Source of the DNA: Streptomyces noursei ATCC 11455
GTDB taxonomy: Bacteria > Actinomycetota > Actinomycetes > Streptomycetales > Streptomycetaceae
Assembly: GCF_001704275.1 (NCBI RefSeq)
Contig: NZ_CP011533.1
Coordinates: 2,480,001 to 2,544,000 of the forward strand
Direction: 5' to 3'
DNA length: 64,000 nt
In this document: positions 1-7,723 of the stretch, in pieces
Layout of the letters: every line of letters starts with the position of its first letter
Position numbering within the stretch: the first letter of the stretch is position 1
Made by a program: the position numbers and the translations under genes
Notes under the pieces: model-generated
The model's input: only the letters and a program-made list of their open reading frames with translations
Databases searched by the model: none
Told to the model about the DNA's origin: nothing

Positions 1-553
1 TCAGCCGGTAGAGGCCGGTCTGCTCCAGCTCGGCGGTCTCCAGCTTCAGCAGCCCGGCGGGGAGGTGGTTGCGCAGGTGGGCGACCGGCTCGCCGTGGGT
101 CAGCCGCAGCCGCTCGACCAGGGCGACCTCCGCGCCCTCGGCGATCCCCAGCGCGGCGGCGACCTCGGCGTCCGCCTCGGTGGTGGTGTTCAGCAGGACC
201 CGGGTGGCCGGCTTCTGCCCGGCCGCCTCCAGGTCGTCGTAGAGGCTGCTGAGCTCCAGCGGGCGCTTGACCTGGCTGTGCACGACCTGGGTGCCGATGC
301 CGCGCCGGCGGACCAGCAGGCCCTTGTCGACCAGCGACTGGATCGCCTGGCGCACCGTGGGCCGGGACAGGCCGAGCCGGCCGGCCAGCTCGATCTCGTT
401 GCCGAGCAGGCTGCCGGGGGCCAGCCTGCCGTTCTCGATCGCGGCCTCCAGCTGCTGCGACAGCTGGAAATACAGCGGGACCGGGCTGTTCCGATCCACG
501 CTGAACTGGACGGGGCCCTCGGCGCCCTCGGCATCTGCATCGCGTTTCCCCAC
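1..553 (-). CDS. GntR-family (UTRA-type) transcriptional regulator, C-terminus cut by window edge
   Basis: Reading from a GTG at 553 the protein has an N-terminal winged helix (PVPLYFQLSQQLEAAIENG, then LAPGSLLGNEIELAGRLGLS and RPTVRQAIQSLVDKGLLVRR), the classic GntR DNA-binding domain, followed by the start of a UTRA ligand-binding domain (ATRVLLNTT, then EVALVERLRLTHGEPVAHL). The frame is still open at position 1, so the last part of the sensor domain lies outside. A later GTG about 60 bases downstream (VDRNSPVPLYF) is an alternative start; neither has a strong SD. It is divergent from the VOC gene, so it may control that gene or itself. The effector is probably a sugar or sugar phosphate, as usual for UTRA members, but this is inference. 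Confidence 0.8.
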   Translation of the reverse strand, partial: MGKRDADAEGAEGPVQFSVDRNSPVPLYFQLSQQLEAAIENGRLAPGSLLGNEIELAGRLGLSRPTVRQAIQSLVDKGLLVRRRGIGTQVVHSQVKRPLELSSLYDDLEAAGQKPATRVLLNTTTEADAEVAAALGIAEGAEVALVERLRLTHGEPVAHLRNHLPAGLLKLETAELEQTGLYRL

Positions 554-736
554 GCTCGCGAGCGTATCCGCCCGCACAGATGACGGGAAGTCCGGAGGTC
601 ACATTGTCCGGACAAGGGGGGTCGGCAATGTCGTCGAAGCCGCCCGACGGGCCCGCCCGGACGCGTAGCATCCCGTCAGCCGGCTCGCCGCGCCCGGCCG
701 TCGGTCCGTCGTCCCCGGCCCGCCAAGGAGCCCCCC

Positions 737-1117
737 GTGTCCGTCCGCCGCGTCGTCCCCGACCTGCGCATCGCCCACGACGGCGCCCCGGAGGCGCTGG
801 CCGGCCACCGCGCGTTCTACGGCCTGCTCGGCTTCGAGGAGGTCATGAACCACGGCTGGGTGATGACGCTGGCCTCGCCCGCGAACCCCACCGCGCAGCT
901 CACCTTCCTCACGCACGACGCCTCCGCGCCGGTCGCCCCGGACCTGAGCATCGAGGTCGAGGACGTGGACGCGGCGTACGCGGCCGTCCTGGCCTCCGGC
1001 GCGCGGATCGTGCACCCGCTGCGGGACGAGGAGTGGGGCGTCCGCCGCTTCTTCGTCGAGGATCCGGACGGGCGGGTGGTCAACGTGCTGGGGCACCGCC
1101 GCCCGGCGGACGGCTGA
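737..1117 (+). CDS. VOC-superfamily (glyoxalase/bleomycin-resistance fold) protein
   Basis: A 126-residue single-module VOC protein. It begins with the strand-helix pattern RRVVPDLRIAHD...HRAFYGLLGFEEVMNHGW and ends with the family's typical second half, FFVEDPDGRVVNVLGHR, where the Glu before DPDG is the usual metal ligand position. The GTG start has AAGGAG 8 bases upstream. Members are metal-dependent lyases, isomerases or dioxygenases, or drug-sequestering proteins; nothing in the sequence fixes the substrate. It lies alone between a divergent GntR regulator and a convergent PheC-like gene, and could be a GntR target. Confidence 0.85.
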   Translation: MSVRRVVPDLRIAHDGAPEALAGHRAFYGLLGFEEVMNHGWVMTLASPANPTAQLTFLTHDASAPVAPDLSIEVEDVDAAYAAVLASGARIVHPLRDEEWGVRRFFVEDPDGRVVNVLGHRRPADG

Positions 1118-1160
1118 CCGGAGCCGCCCGGTCCGCGGGCGGTGCCGCGGCGCCGTCGGC

Positions 1161-2003
1161 CTACTTCATCCAGGCGTCCTCGTACTTCCGGTAGGTGCCG
1201 TCGTGGGTGGCGAGGTGGACCCACTGGTCCACGTACGCCTTGAACTGGTCGTCGCCGCGGGGCAGTGCGTACGCCTTCTCGGCGAAGGTGAAGGGCCGGT
1301 CGGGGTGGACCGCGCACAGTTCGGGATGGATCTTGGCCTGGTAGCGGGTCTCGCTGGCGTCGGTCATCATCACGTCGGCACGGCCGGCGATGATCTCGTC
1401 GAAGATCGTGGTGTTGTCCGGGTGGACGGTGAGGGTGGCCCGCTTGATGTGGGCGCGGGCGAACTGCTCGTTGGTGCCGCCGGGGTTGACCACGACGCGG
1501 GTGCCGGGCCGGTCGATCTGGTCCAGGGTCCGGTACTTGTCCTGGTCCGCGCAGCGGACGACGGGGGTCTTGCCGTCGGTGCGGGTCGGCTCGCTGAAGG
1601 AGACGGAGCGGGCCCGGGCCAGGGTGATCGAGACGCCGCCCATGCCGATGTCGCAGCGCCCGGCCGTCAGGTCGCCGACCAGCCCGGCCCAGGTCGTCGG
1701 GACATAACGGGGCGTGGCGTCCAGGCTCTTGGCGAGGTCCTGGGCCATGTCGATGTCCACGCCGCGGTAGTTGCCGGTGGCGGGGTCGCGGTAGCTGAAG
1801 GGGCGGTAGTCGCCGGTGGTGCAGACCCGCAGCACCCCGCGGCGCGGGACGGCGTCCAGGAGCGTGGCCGGCCGCCGGTCCCGCTGGGCGGTGGCCGCTG
1901 CGGCGGCACCGGCGGCCGGGGCGGAGGCGTAGGAGGCCGCCGGGGCCGCGGCGGTGACGGCGAGCAGGCAGGCGAGGGCGGGGAGGGTCGCGGCGCGCTT
2001 CAT
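1161..2003 (-). CDS. Secreted PheC-like cyclohexadienyl dehydratase / type-2 periplasmic-binding-fold protein
   Basis: A 280-residue exported protein: a signal-type N-terminus to about residue 38, then a SBP_bac_3 domain. Generic annotation would be an amino-acid ABC-transporter binding protein, but the fine detail follows remembered Pseudomonas PheC (prephenate/arogenate dehydratase): TTGDYRPFSYRDP, GVDIDMAQDLAKSLDA, DIGMGGVSITLARARSVSFS, DGKTPVV, VVNPGGTNEQFARAHIKRA, VHPDNTTIF, and ADVMMTDASETRYQ then HPELCAVHPDRPF. The acidic residue in the DASE segment (Glu219) is where PheC-type enzymes carry their catalytic Glu. No permease or ATPase gene is adjacent, which favours a free-standing enzyme. 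Stop TAG at 1161; ATG at 2003. Confidence 0.8.
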   Translation of the reverse strand: MKRAATLPALACLLAVTAAAPAASYASAPAAGAAAAATAQRDRRPATLLDAVPRRGVLRVCTTGDYRPFSYRDPATGNYRGVDIDMAQDLAKSLDATPRYVPTTWAGLVGDLTAGRCDIGMGGVSITLARARSVSFSEPTRTDGKTPVVRCADQDKYRTLDQIDRPGTRVVVNPGGTNEQFARAHIKRATLTVHPDNTTIFDEIIAGRADVMMTDASETRYQAKIHPELCAVHPDRPFTFAEKAYALPRGDDQFKAYVDQWVHLATHDGTYRKYEDAWMK

Positions 2004-2072
2004 CGTGGGCTGACTCCTGATCAGATGGCCGGAGCGCTCAGGGTGGCAGAGCCCGGCCCCCGGGTGAAGCCC

Positions 2073-2099
2073 CCGCCCGGCCCGTGGACGGCCGGGCGG
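2073..2099 (-). terminator. Rho-independent-type hairpin after eda
   Basis: A 10-bp perfect stem (CCGCCCGGCC with its complement) closes a 7-base loop just past the stop codon of the KDPG aldolase gene on the minus strand. As usual in Streptomyces there is no U-tract. It separates eda from the PheC-like gene in the same orientation. Confidence 0.6.
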
Positions 2100-2116
2100 C
2101 GCCGGCCGGACGCCGG

Positions 2117-2782
2117 TCAGTCCCCGTACGGATCCAGCGCCCCGGCCTCGCCGGGCTCGGGCACCGCGTCGGCGAGCCGGGCCAGGAGGTCCGCGGCGCG
2201 CTTGGCGACCGTCTCGCGGTCGCCCTCGGACAGGGCCGAGCCCATGCCCACCGCGACCGCGCCGGCCGCGATCCACTCCGGTGCGGTCTCGATCGTCACG
2301 CCGCCCACGGGCACCAACGGAGCCTGCGGCAGGGCGGCGCGGACGTCGCCGACCCAGGACGGGTGGTGGTCCGCGGCCGGGAACAGCTTGAGGGCGTCGG
2401 CGCCCAGCTCCAGGCCCCGCACGATCTCGGTGGGCGTGGAGACCCCGGCGAAGACCGGGACGCCGTAGCGGTGGCCGGTGCTGATGACCGCGGCATCCAG
2501 GCTCGGGGAGACCAGGAAGCGGGCGCCGGCGTCCACCGCCATCCGGGCCGACGCGGCGTCAAGGACGGTGCCGGCGCCGATGACCGCGTCGTCCCCCAGT
2601 TCGCGGGTGAGCGTGGTGACCGCCTCCAGCGCGAAGGGCGTGGTGAGGGATATCTCCAGGCTCGTGATGCCGGCCGACAGCAGGGTGTCCGCGGTGGCGC
2701 TCGCCTCGTCGTACGTCTTGCTGCGGACGATGGCGAAAACGCGCTGCGCCAGTGCGGCCCGGGTGATCTCCCAGCGATACAC
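2117..2782 (-). CDS. eda: KDPG / 4-hydroxy-2-oxoglutarate aldolase
   Basis: A 221-residue class I TIM-barrel aldolase of the Eda family. Diagnostic segments are RVFAIVRSKTYDEA (start of barrel), SLEISLTTPFALEAV (active-site Glu), DAVIGAGTVLDAASA, RFLVSPSLDAAV, and DALKLFPAADHHP, whose Lys forms the Schiff base with pyruvate. The last barrel strands are PLVPVGGVTIETAPEWIAAGAVAVGMGSAL. It cleaves 2-keto-3-deoxy-6-phosphogluconate or 4-hydroxy-2-oxoglutarate to pyruvate plus glyceraldehyde-3-phosphate or glyoxylate. The glyoxylate-linked reaction suits the nearby ureide genes, but no operon link is visible. GTG at 2782 with a GGAAGGA ribosome-binding site upstream; length is normal. Confidence 0.92.
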   Translation of the reverse strand: MYRWEITRAALAQRVFAIVRSKTYDEASATADTLLSAGITSLEISLTTPFALEAVTTLTRELGDDAVIGAGTVLDAASARMAVDAGARFLVSPSLDAAVISTGHRYGVPVFAGVSTPTEIVRGLELGADALKLFPAADHHPSWVGDVRAALPQAPLVPVGGVTIETAPEWIAAGAVAVGMGSALSEGDRETVAKRAADLLARLADAVPEPGEAGALDPYGD

Positions 2783-3053
2783 GGCAGTTCGCCGTCCTTC
2801 CTTCTTCTCCGACGCCCTCGCCGCTGTGACGCGGCTCACGACAGACCCAGCACTTCCGGGGCGTGCCGCGCCGGCTGATCGCTCGAAGCCCGTTTGCCGC
2901 CGATGCCCGCCCATTTCTCGTTTCTGCCGAAACGCTACCGGCAACCCCTGACAATCCTCTCTCGGGGTGCGCCCCTGTGCGCCCCTTCTGCCGAGAATGG
3001 GCGAAGGAGAGGGGGAAGTGGCCGGTGGGGCCGGGGAGTTTGGGGGAGCACGA

Positions 3054-3087
3054 CGGCGGCCGGGGTGCGTGGGCACCCCGGCCGCCG
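3054..3087 (-). terminator. Strong hairpin terminator after the RNase gene
   Basis: A 14-bp perfect stem (CGGCGGCCGGGGTG paired with CACCCCGGCCGCCG) with a 6-base loop lies 36 bp past the RNase stop codon. It is the main feature of the 340-bp gap 2783-3122; the remainder of that gap shows no convincing gene and includes the promoter region of eda. Confidence 0.7.
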
Positions 3088-3122
3088 GGTGGCCGCTCGC
3101 GCGGCCGTGCTGTCCGCCTGCG

Positions 3123-3587
3123 TCAGCAGCCGAAGTCGATGAGGTTGAAGGTCTTGTAGTGGTCGGAGGTGTAGTAGTCCTCCTTCTGGGACTCGTCACC
3201 GGTCACGATGCGCCGGGCGCCGCGGGTGGGCGCGCCCGGAGTGATGACGGTGTACTCGTGGTAGTAGCCGGCGCTCTGGGGCGGGAGGACGCCTTCGACG
3301 TTGGTGAAGACCGACCCGTCCTTGCCGGGGTACGGGAAGGGGCCGCCCTGGTCGATCAGGTTGAGGGTGTCGATCGCCTGGGACGGCAGCTGGGACTTGC
3401 AGATGTTGCCGACCGACTTGACGTGGACGGTCGCGGTGTGAACCGCGGCCGGGTGCGCCGTGGCGGCGGGTGTCGCGGCGACCGCCGTGCCGCCGAGGAG
3501 AAGAGTCGCAACGAGGGCGCCCGCAGCGCCGATCCTGGTCATCCGTGGGGGGATTCTCATGCCCATCAGCATGACGCGCGTAGACAT
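3123..3587 (-). CDS. Secreted guanyl-specific ribonuclease, RNase Sa family
   Basis: A pre-protein of 154 residues (146 if the ATG at 3560 is used), with a basic N-terminus and hydrophobic signal (RIGAAGALVATLLLGGTAVA). The mature part matches RNase Sa of S. aureofaciens closely: ICKSQLPSQAIDTLNLI, GPFPYPGKDGSVFTN, GVLPPQSAGYYHEYTVITPG, TRGARRIVTG, EDYYTSDHYKTFNLIDFGC. The catalytic Glu (HEYT), Arg (RRIVTG) and His (SDHY) are all present, and the Cys near the mature start and the final Cys form the family's single disulfide. It cleaves RNA 3' of guanosine by transphosphorylation. No barstar-like inhibitor gene is visible next to it. Confidence 0.95.
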   Translation of the reverse strand: MSTRVMLMGMRIPPRMTRIGAAGALVATLLLGGTAVAATPAATAHPAAVHTATVHVKSVGNICKSQLPSQAIDTLNLIDQGGPFPYPGKDGSVFTNVEGVLPPQSAGYYHEYTVITPGAPTRGARRIVTGDESQKEDYYTSDHYKTFNLIDFGC

Positions 3588-3707
3588 GCCCCTGTCAATC
3601 CCAAAGAGCTGATGTTTCCCGGGAGTTCACGCGACCACCGCACGGTCCGCGAAGGACATCCGAAATGTTCCGCCGTCCCGCCCGCTCCGCTCGTTTCCCG
3701 ACAACCT

Positions 3708-3744
3708 TTTGCCTCAGAGGCAAATCTTTTGCCTGTGAGGCGAG
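3708..3744 (+). promoter_or_regulatory. Twin palindromic operator upstream of the XRE-cupin gene
   Basis: A perfect 17-bp palindrome, TTTGCCTCAGAGGCAAA (3708-3724), is followed exactly 20 bp later by an imperfect copy, TTTGCCTGTGAGGCGAG (3728-3744). The two sites lie on one face of the helix, two turns apart, and end 20 bp before the ATG of the XRE-cupin gene. This suits cooperative binding by that HTH protein to its own promoter. Confidence 0.75.
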
Positions 3745-3763
3745 GGCTGGCTATACCGGAGAC

Positions 3764-4393
3764 ATGACCGAGTTCCCCGATCCGCCCTCCGGCGCCACCC
3801 CGGAGGAGCTGTCCACCGTCGCCCCGCGCCTGCGCGACCTGCGGCGGCGCAGCGGACTGACACTGGAGGCCGCGGCCCGGCGGGTGGGCCTGTCGCCCGC
3901 GCACCTGTCCCGGCTGGAGACCGGTCAGCGGCAGCCCTCGCTCCCGATGCTGCTGGCCCTGGCACGGACCTACGGAACCACGGTATCCGACCTGCTCGGG
4001 GAGACCGCCCCGGAGCGGGACCCCATCGTGCGGGCCGGCCGCGCCGAGCCCTCGGAGGCCGGCGGCTGGACGTACTGGACCGTGGGCGGCGCCGGACGCG
4101 CCATGCAGGCCCTGCGGGTGCACGTGCCGCAGCGGGCACAGGGCGACCTGGTGCGGGTGCACCCGGGCGAGGAGTGGCTCTACGTCCTCACCGGTCGGCT
4201 GCGGCTCACGCTCGGCGAGGCGGTGCACGTACTGGACCCGGGGGACGCCGCGCACTTCGACTCGCTCGTCCCGCACCGGCTGGCCGCCGCCTCGCGCGAC
4301 GGGGCGGAGCTGCTGTTCGTGCACACGCTGCTGCAGAGCGGCGCCGCCGAGCTGTGCCTGGGCGACCACGCGCCGCACCGCCGCGGCGGCTGA
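3764..4393 (+). CDS. XRE-family regulator with C-terminal cupin domain
   Basis: A 209-residue two-domain regulator. Residues about 20-80 form a lambda-type HTH (APRLRDLRRRSGLTLEAAAR, RVGLSPAHLSRLETGQRQPS, LPMLLALARTYGTTVSDLLG) and residues about 120-185 a cupin barrel (RVHPGEEWLYVLTGRLRLTL, DPGDAAHFDSLVPHRL). Proteins of this type sense a small ligand through the cupin and often control an adjacent transporter, modifying enzyme or small membrane protein. Twin palindromes sit just upstream and a small membrane-protein gene follows after 78 bp, a pairing common in Streptomyces. ATG at 3764 chosen as the start that keeps the palindromes outside the gene. Confidence 0.9.
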   Translation: MTEFPDPPSGATPEELSTVAPRLRDLRRRSGLTLEAAARRVGLSPAHLSRLETGQRQPSLPMLLALARTYGTTVSDLLGETAPERDPIVRAGRAEPSEAGGWTYWTVGGAGRAMQALRVHVPQRAQGDLVRVHPGEEWLYVLTGRLRLTLGEAVHVLDPGDAAHFDSLVPHRLAAASRDGAELLFVHTLLQSGAAELCLGDHAPHRRGG

Positions 4394-4471
4394 GCCCCGC
4401 CGTCCGTCCACCGTCCTCCCGCCGACCGCCCGTTCACCGTTCACCGTTCCGGAAGGGAAGGTCCGTCCGCC

Positions 4472-4666
4472 GTGCCCGACCACACCGCTCCCGCCCCGTC
4501 CACTCCCCCGGCCGCCGACGGCGCGCCGGCCGCCCCGACCTCCCGTCGCTTCGTCGAGAACAAGCCACCGCGCGGCCTGTACGTACGGGTCTTCATCTAC
4601 GTCGTGGCGACCCATGCGCTGCTGGCCTTCATGAGCCTGCTGGTGGTCATCGCCAAGTCCCGCTAG
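4472..4666 (+). CDS. Small single-pass membrane protein, DUF6126-like
   Basis: A 64-residue protein: a Pro/Ala-rich head, a conserved-looking block RRFVENKPPRGLYVRVFIY, and one membrane segment (VFIYVVATHALLAFMSLLVVIA) ending in KSR. The GTG at 4472 has a GGAAGGGAAGG tract upstream. Small proteins of this shape recur directly downstream of XRE-cupin regulators in Streptomyces, which I recognise as DUF6126. Function is unknown; the partnership suggests the regulator controls it. Confidence 0.75.
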   Translation: MPDHTAPAPSTPPAADGAPAAPTSRRFVENKPPRGLYVRVFIYVVATHALLAFMSLLVVIAKSR

Positions 4667-4841
4667 GTCGGAGCGGGCGAGGGGGCCGAGGTCCGGCCGG
4701 CCCGGGCCCCCTTGCCCCGCCCCGGCGATCGGGTGAACCCTGCTGCCACACCGTGCCCGACGCGCGCCCGGCAGCGCGCCCGCGGCGCGACGCACGCGCC
4801 AGACTCGTCCGTGAACCTCGCTGACCGAGGAGGACCGAAGG

Positions 4842-6764
4842 ATGCACCGTACGCGCACCGCGGCCACCACCGGCCTCGCCGTGACCCTCGCCGTGCTCCC
4901 GCTGGCGGGCATGACGGGGCCGTCCGGCGCCGCTCCGGCCCACGAGTCCGGCGGCGACCGGGCCAGACCAACGGCCGCCCTCTCGCCCGTCCCGCAGTCC
5001 GTCCACGACCGCTCCGACCACCTCACCGTCACCCGGACCGTGGCCCTCGTCGCCGGGCCGGGCGCCGACGCCCCGGCGCTGGCGCTGGTGACGCGGGCCC
5101 TGAAGGACGCCGGCGCCGAGCGCGTCGTACGGGCCGGCCACGCCGCCGCAGGAGGCGGGCGGTTGACCGTCTACGTGGACGGGGCGGGCGCCGAGCGCGC
5201 CCTTGAGGAGCTGGGGGCGCGCGGCACCGCCGGGCTCCCGGCCGAGGGCTATGCGCTGGCCGCCGGCCGCGACCGGATCGCGCTGGCCGGAAAGGACGCC
5301 ACCGGCACGTACTACGCCGCCCAGACGCTGAGCCAACTGCTGCCGCACCGCACCCGTCCGGGCGCCCGGATGCGCGGCACCGTCGTACGGGACTGGCCGG
5401 CGACCGCGCTGCGCGGCGTCATCGAGGGCTTCTACGGCACCCCGTGGTCGCACGCCGCCCGCCTCGACCAGCTGGACTTCGCCGCCCGGCACAAGATGAA
5501 CATCTACGTCTACTCCCCCAAGGACGACGCCTACCTCAGGGAGAAGTGGCGCGACCCCTACCCCGCGGCCCAACTGAACCGGATCCAGGAGCTGGTGGAC
5601 CGGGCCCGGGCCCGGCACGTGGAGTTCACCTACGCCCTCTCCCCCGGGCTCTCCGTCTGCTACAGCTCGGACGCCGACGTCAAGGCGCTGACCGCCAAGT
5701 TCGCGACCCTGTGGGACATCGGGGTGCGGACCTTCGCGGTGCCGCTGGACGACATCAGCTACACCAAGTGGAACTGCGCGGCGGACAAGGAGAAGTTCGG
5801 GACCGGCGGCGGGGCGGCCGGGACCGCGCAGGCGCAGCTGCTCAACCGCGTCAACCGGGAGTTCATCGCCCGCCACCGGGGGGCCCGCCCGCTCCAGATG
5901 GTGCCGACCGAGTACTACGACCTCAAGGCGACGCCCTACAAGGCGGCGCTCGCCGCCAAGCTGGACGCCGATGTGCTGGTGGAGTGGACGGGCGTGGGCG
6001 TGATCGCGCCCACCATGACCGTCGCGCAGGCGAAGCAGGCCCGGCAGGTCTTCGGCCACCCGATCCTGGTCTGGGACAACTACCCGGTCAACGACTACGT
6101 CAGCAAGCGGCTGATGCTCGGGCCGTTCAACGGGCGGGCGCCCGGGGTGCCGGCCCAGCTGGCCGGGCTCACCGCGAACCCGATGATCCAGCCGGCCGCG
6201 TCCAAGCTGGCCCTGGCCACCGTCGCCGACTACACCTGGAACGACCGGGCGTACGACGCGCGGGCCTCCTGGGGCGCGGCCATCGAGGAGCTGGCCGGCG
6301 GCGACGCCCGAACCGCCCGCGCCCTGCGGGCCTTCGCGGACGTCAACTACACCTCGGCCATCAACCCGCACCAGGCGCCCGAACTGTCCGCCGCCCTGGA
6401 CCGGTTCCGCAAGGACGGCCGGGCCCGGCCGCTGGACGCGGTGCTGAGCGCACTGCGGGACGCGCCCGGCGTGCTGCGCGACCGGCTCCCCGTCCGCGAC
6501 TTCGCCCGGGAGAGCGCGCCATGGCTGGACGCCACCCGCTCCTGGGCGGTGGCGGCCCGCGACGCCCTGCGGCTGATCGTGGCGGACCGGTCGGGCGACG
6601 CGGCGACGGCCCGTCAACTACGGGAAAGCATCCCGGGGTTGGTGACGAAGGCGAAGTCCTATGTCTACGTCGACATGAAGGGCAAGCGGATCCCGGTGGT
6701 GGTCGGCGACGGGGTGCTGGACACCTTCGTCGCGGACGCGCTGGCCCGGCGGGGCGCGCAATGA
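4842..6764 (+). CDS. Secreted GH84 beta-N-acetylglucosaminidase
   Basis: A 640-residue exported glycosidase. Residues 1-35 are a signal peptide (TGLAVTLAVLPLAGMTGPSGAAPA). Residues about 45-180 form the GH20b-like N-domain that ends KDATGTYYAAQTLSQLLP. The GH84 barrel then begins at LRGVIEGFYGTPWSHAARLD, with KMNIYVYSPKDDAYLREKW and the catalytic acidic pair in FAVPLDDISYTKW. It should remove terminal beta-GlcNAc from glycoconjugates or chitin fragments by substrate-assisted catalysis. GAGGAGG lies 12 bases before the ATG. It stands alone; the chitosanase further right is the only other amino-sugar hydrolase here. Confidence 0.93.
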   Translation: MHRTRTAATTGLAVTLAVLPLAGMTGPSGAAPAHESGGDRARPTAALSPVPQSVHDRSDHLTVTRTVALVAGPGADAPALALVTRALKDAGAERVVRAGHAAAGGGRLTVYVDGAGAERALEELGARGTAGLPAEGYALAAGRDRIALAGKDATGTYYAAQTLSQLLPHRTRPGARMRGTVVRDWPATALRGVIEGFYGTPWSHAARLDQLDFAARHKMNIYVYSPKDDAYLREKWRDPYPAAQLNRIQELVDRARARHVEFTYALSPGLSVCYSSDADVKALTAKFATLWDIGVRTFAVPLDDISYTKWNCAADKEKFGTGGGAAGTAQAQLLNRVNREFIARHRGARPLQMVPTEYYDLKATPYKAALAAKLDADVLVEWTGVGVIAPTMTVAQAKQARQVFGHPILVWDNYPVNDYVSKRLMLGPFNGRAPGVPAQLAGLTANPMIQPAASKLALATVADYTWNDRAYDARASWGAAIEELAGGDARTARALRAFADVNYTSAINPHQAPELSAALDRFRKDGRARPLDAVLSALRDAPGVLRDRLPVRDFARESAPWLDATRSWAVAARDALRLIVADRSGDAATARQLRESIPGLVTKAKSYVYVDMKGKRIPVVVGDGVLDTFVADALARRGAQ

Positions 6765-6869
6765 GGTGATCCCGCGCGGCCGACGGCGGGCCGCTGCCGC
6801 GCCGAGGGGGTGGCCGGGGCCTACGCTGAGGCCGCTGCCACCCCCTCGCGCCCCCCGGAGGAGACCGCC

Positions 6870-7628
6870 ATGGACCGACCCGCCCGGCCGTCGCCCGCCA
6901 CCGCCCCGAGGGGAAGCTCCCCCGGACCTCGCCCCGGGGGACCCTCGTCGCATCGCGGTGACGCCGGTGCCCCGCGTCCGAGCGCCGCCGCCGTCCTCGA
7001 CGAGGCGGTCCGCGCGCTCGCCCCGGAGAACGGCGCCAACCGGCTGGTCCAACGGATCGCCCGGGGGCAGGCGCCGCGCACGGTGTTCGCCACCTTCGCG
7101 CTGGAGCAGCACCAGCTCATCGCCGCCGACCGGATCAGCTTCCAGCACCTGGCGCGCCGCGCGGACGGCGATCCGCCGGTGGCGGACTTCTTCGACCTGC
7201 TCGCCGAGGGGGAGACGCGGGCCCTGGCGCGGCTGGCGGGCCTGGCGGACGCCTGCGGGCTGACGGCCCGGGAGATCGCCGGGTACCAGCCGCGACCGGG
7301 CTGCCAGGCGTACCCGTCGTACACGGCACGACTGGCGCTGGTCGCCGAGCCGGCCGACGTGGCGATCGCGCTCACCGCCAACTTGGCGACCTGGGGCGGC
7401 TACTGCGACACCGTCCGCACCGCGCTGACGGAGCACTACGGCTTCCCCGAGACGGCGCGCGGCTTCTTCACGTTCTTCGCCGACCCGGCGCCGGAGCTGG
7501 CGGTCGCGGCCCGCGCGGCGGTGCAGCAGGGCATCGACACCGGCCAGGCGCGACCGGCGACGGCCCACCGCCACGGGCGGCTCCTGCAGGCGTACGAGGT
7601 GATGTTCTGGGACTCGCTGGGCGACTGA
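6870..7628 (+). CDS. TenA/THI-4-family (haem-oxygenase-like fold) protein
   Basis: A 252-residue mostly helical protein. After a disordered Pro/Ser/Gly-rich stretch of about 45 residues the body shows TenA-type helices (VFATFALEQHQLIAADRISF, PVADFFDLLAEGETRALARL, VAIALTANLATWGGYCDTVR, HYGFPETARGFFTFFADP). TenA proteins hydrolyse thiamine degradation products, but the wider family includes unrelated enzymes, and I cannot pick out the catalytic Cys/Glu set with certainty, so thiamine salvage is only a possibility. The ATG at 6870 has GGAGGAGA upstream. It converges on the allantoicase gene, with two hairpins between them. Confidence 0.7.
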   Translation: MDRPARPSPATAPRGSSPGPRPGGPSSHRGDAGAPRPSAAAVLDEAVRALAPENGANRLVQRIARGQAPRTVFATFALEQHQLIAADRISFQHLARRADGDPPVADFFDLLAEGETRALARLAGLADACGLTAREIAGYQPRPGCQAYPSYTARLALVAEPADVAIALTANLATWGGYCDTVRTALTEHYGFPETARGFFTFFADPAPELAVAARAAVQQGIDTGQARPATAHRHGRLLQAYEVMFWDSLGD

Positions 7629-7695
7629 TCCGGCGCGTCGGGGGCGCCGGAGTGACCGCCGGTCGGCGACCACCCCGGTCCTGACGTGGCGTCAG
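7629..7695. terminator. Pair of hairpins between convergent TenA-like and alc genes
   Basis: TCCGGCGC (7629-7636) pairs with 7644-7651 around a 7-base loop directly after the TenA-like stop codon, and CTGACG-TGG-CGTCAG (7681-7695) stands 28 bp beyond the alc stop. Each can serve one of the converging genes. Confidence 0.5.
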
Positions 7696-7723
7696 AACTG
7701 GGGCGGCGGGCCGGAGGTGGAGG

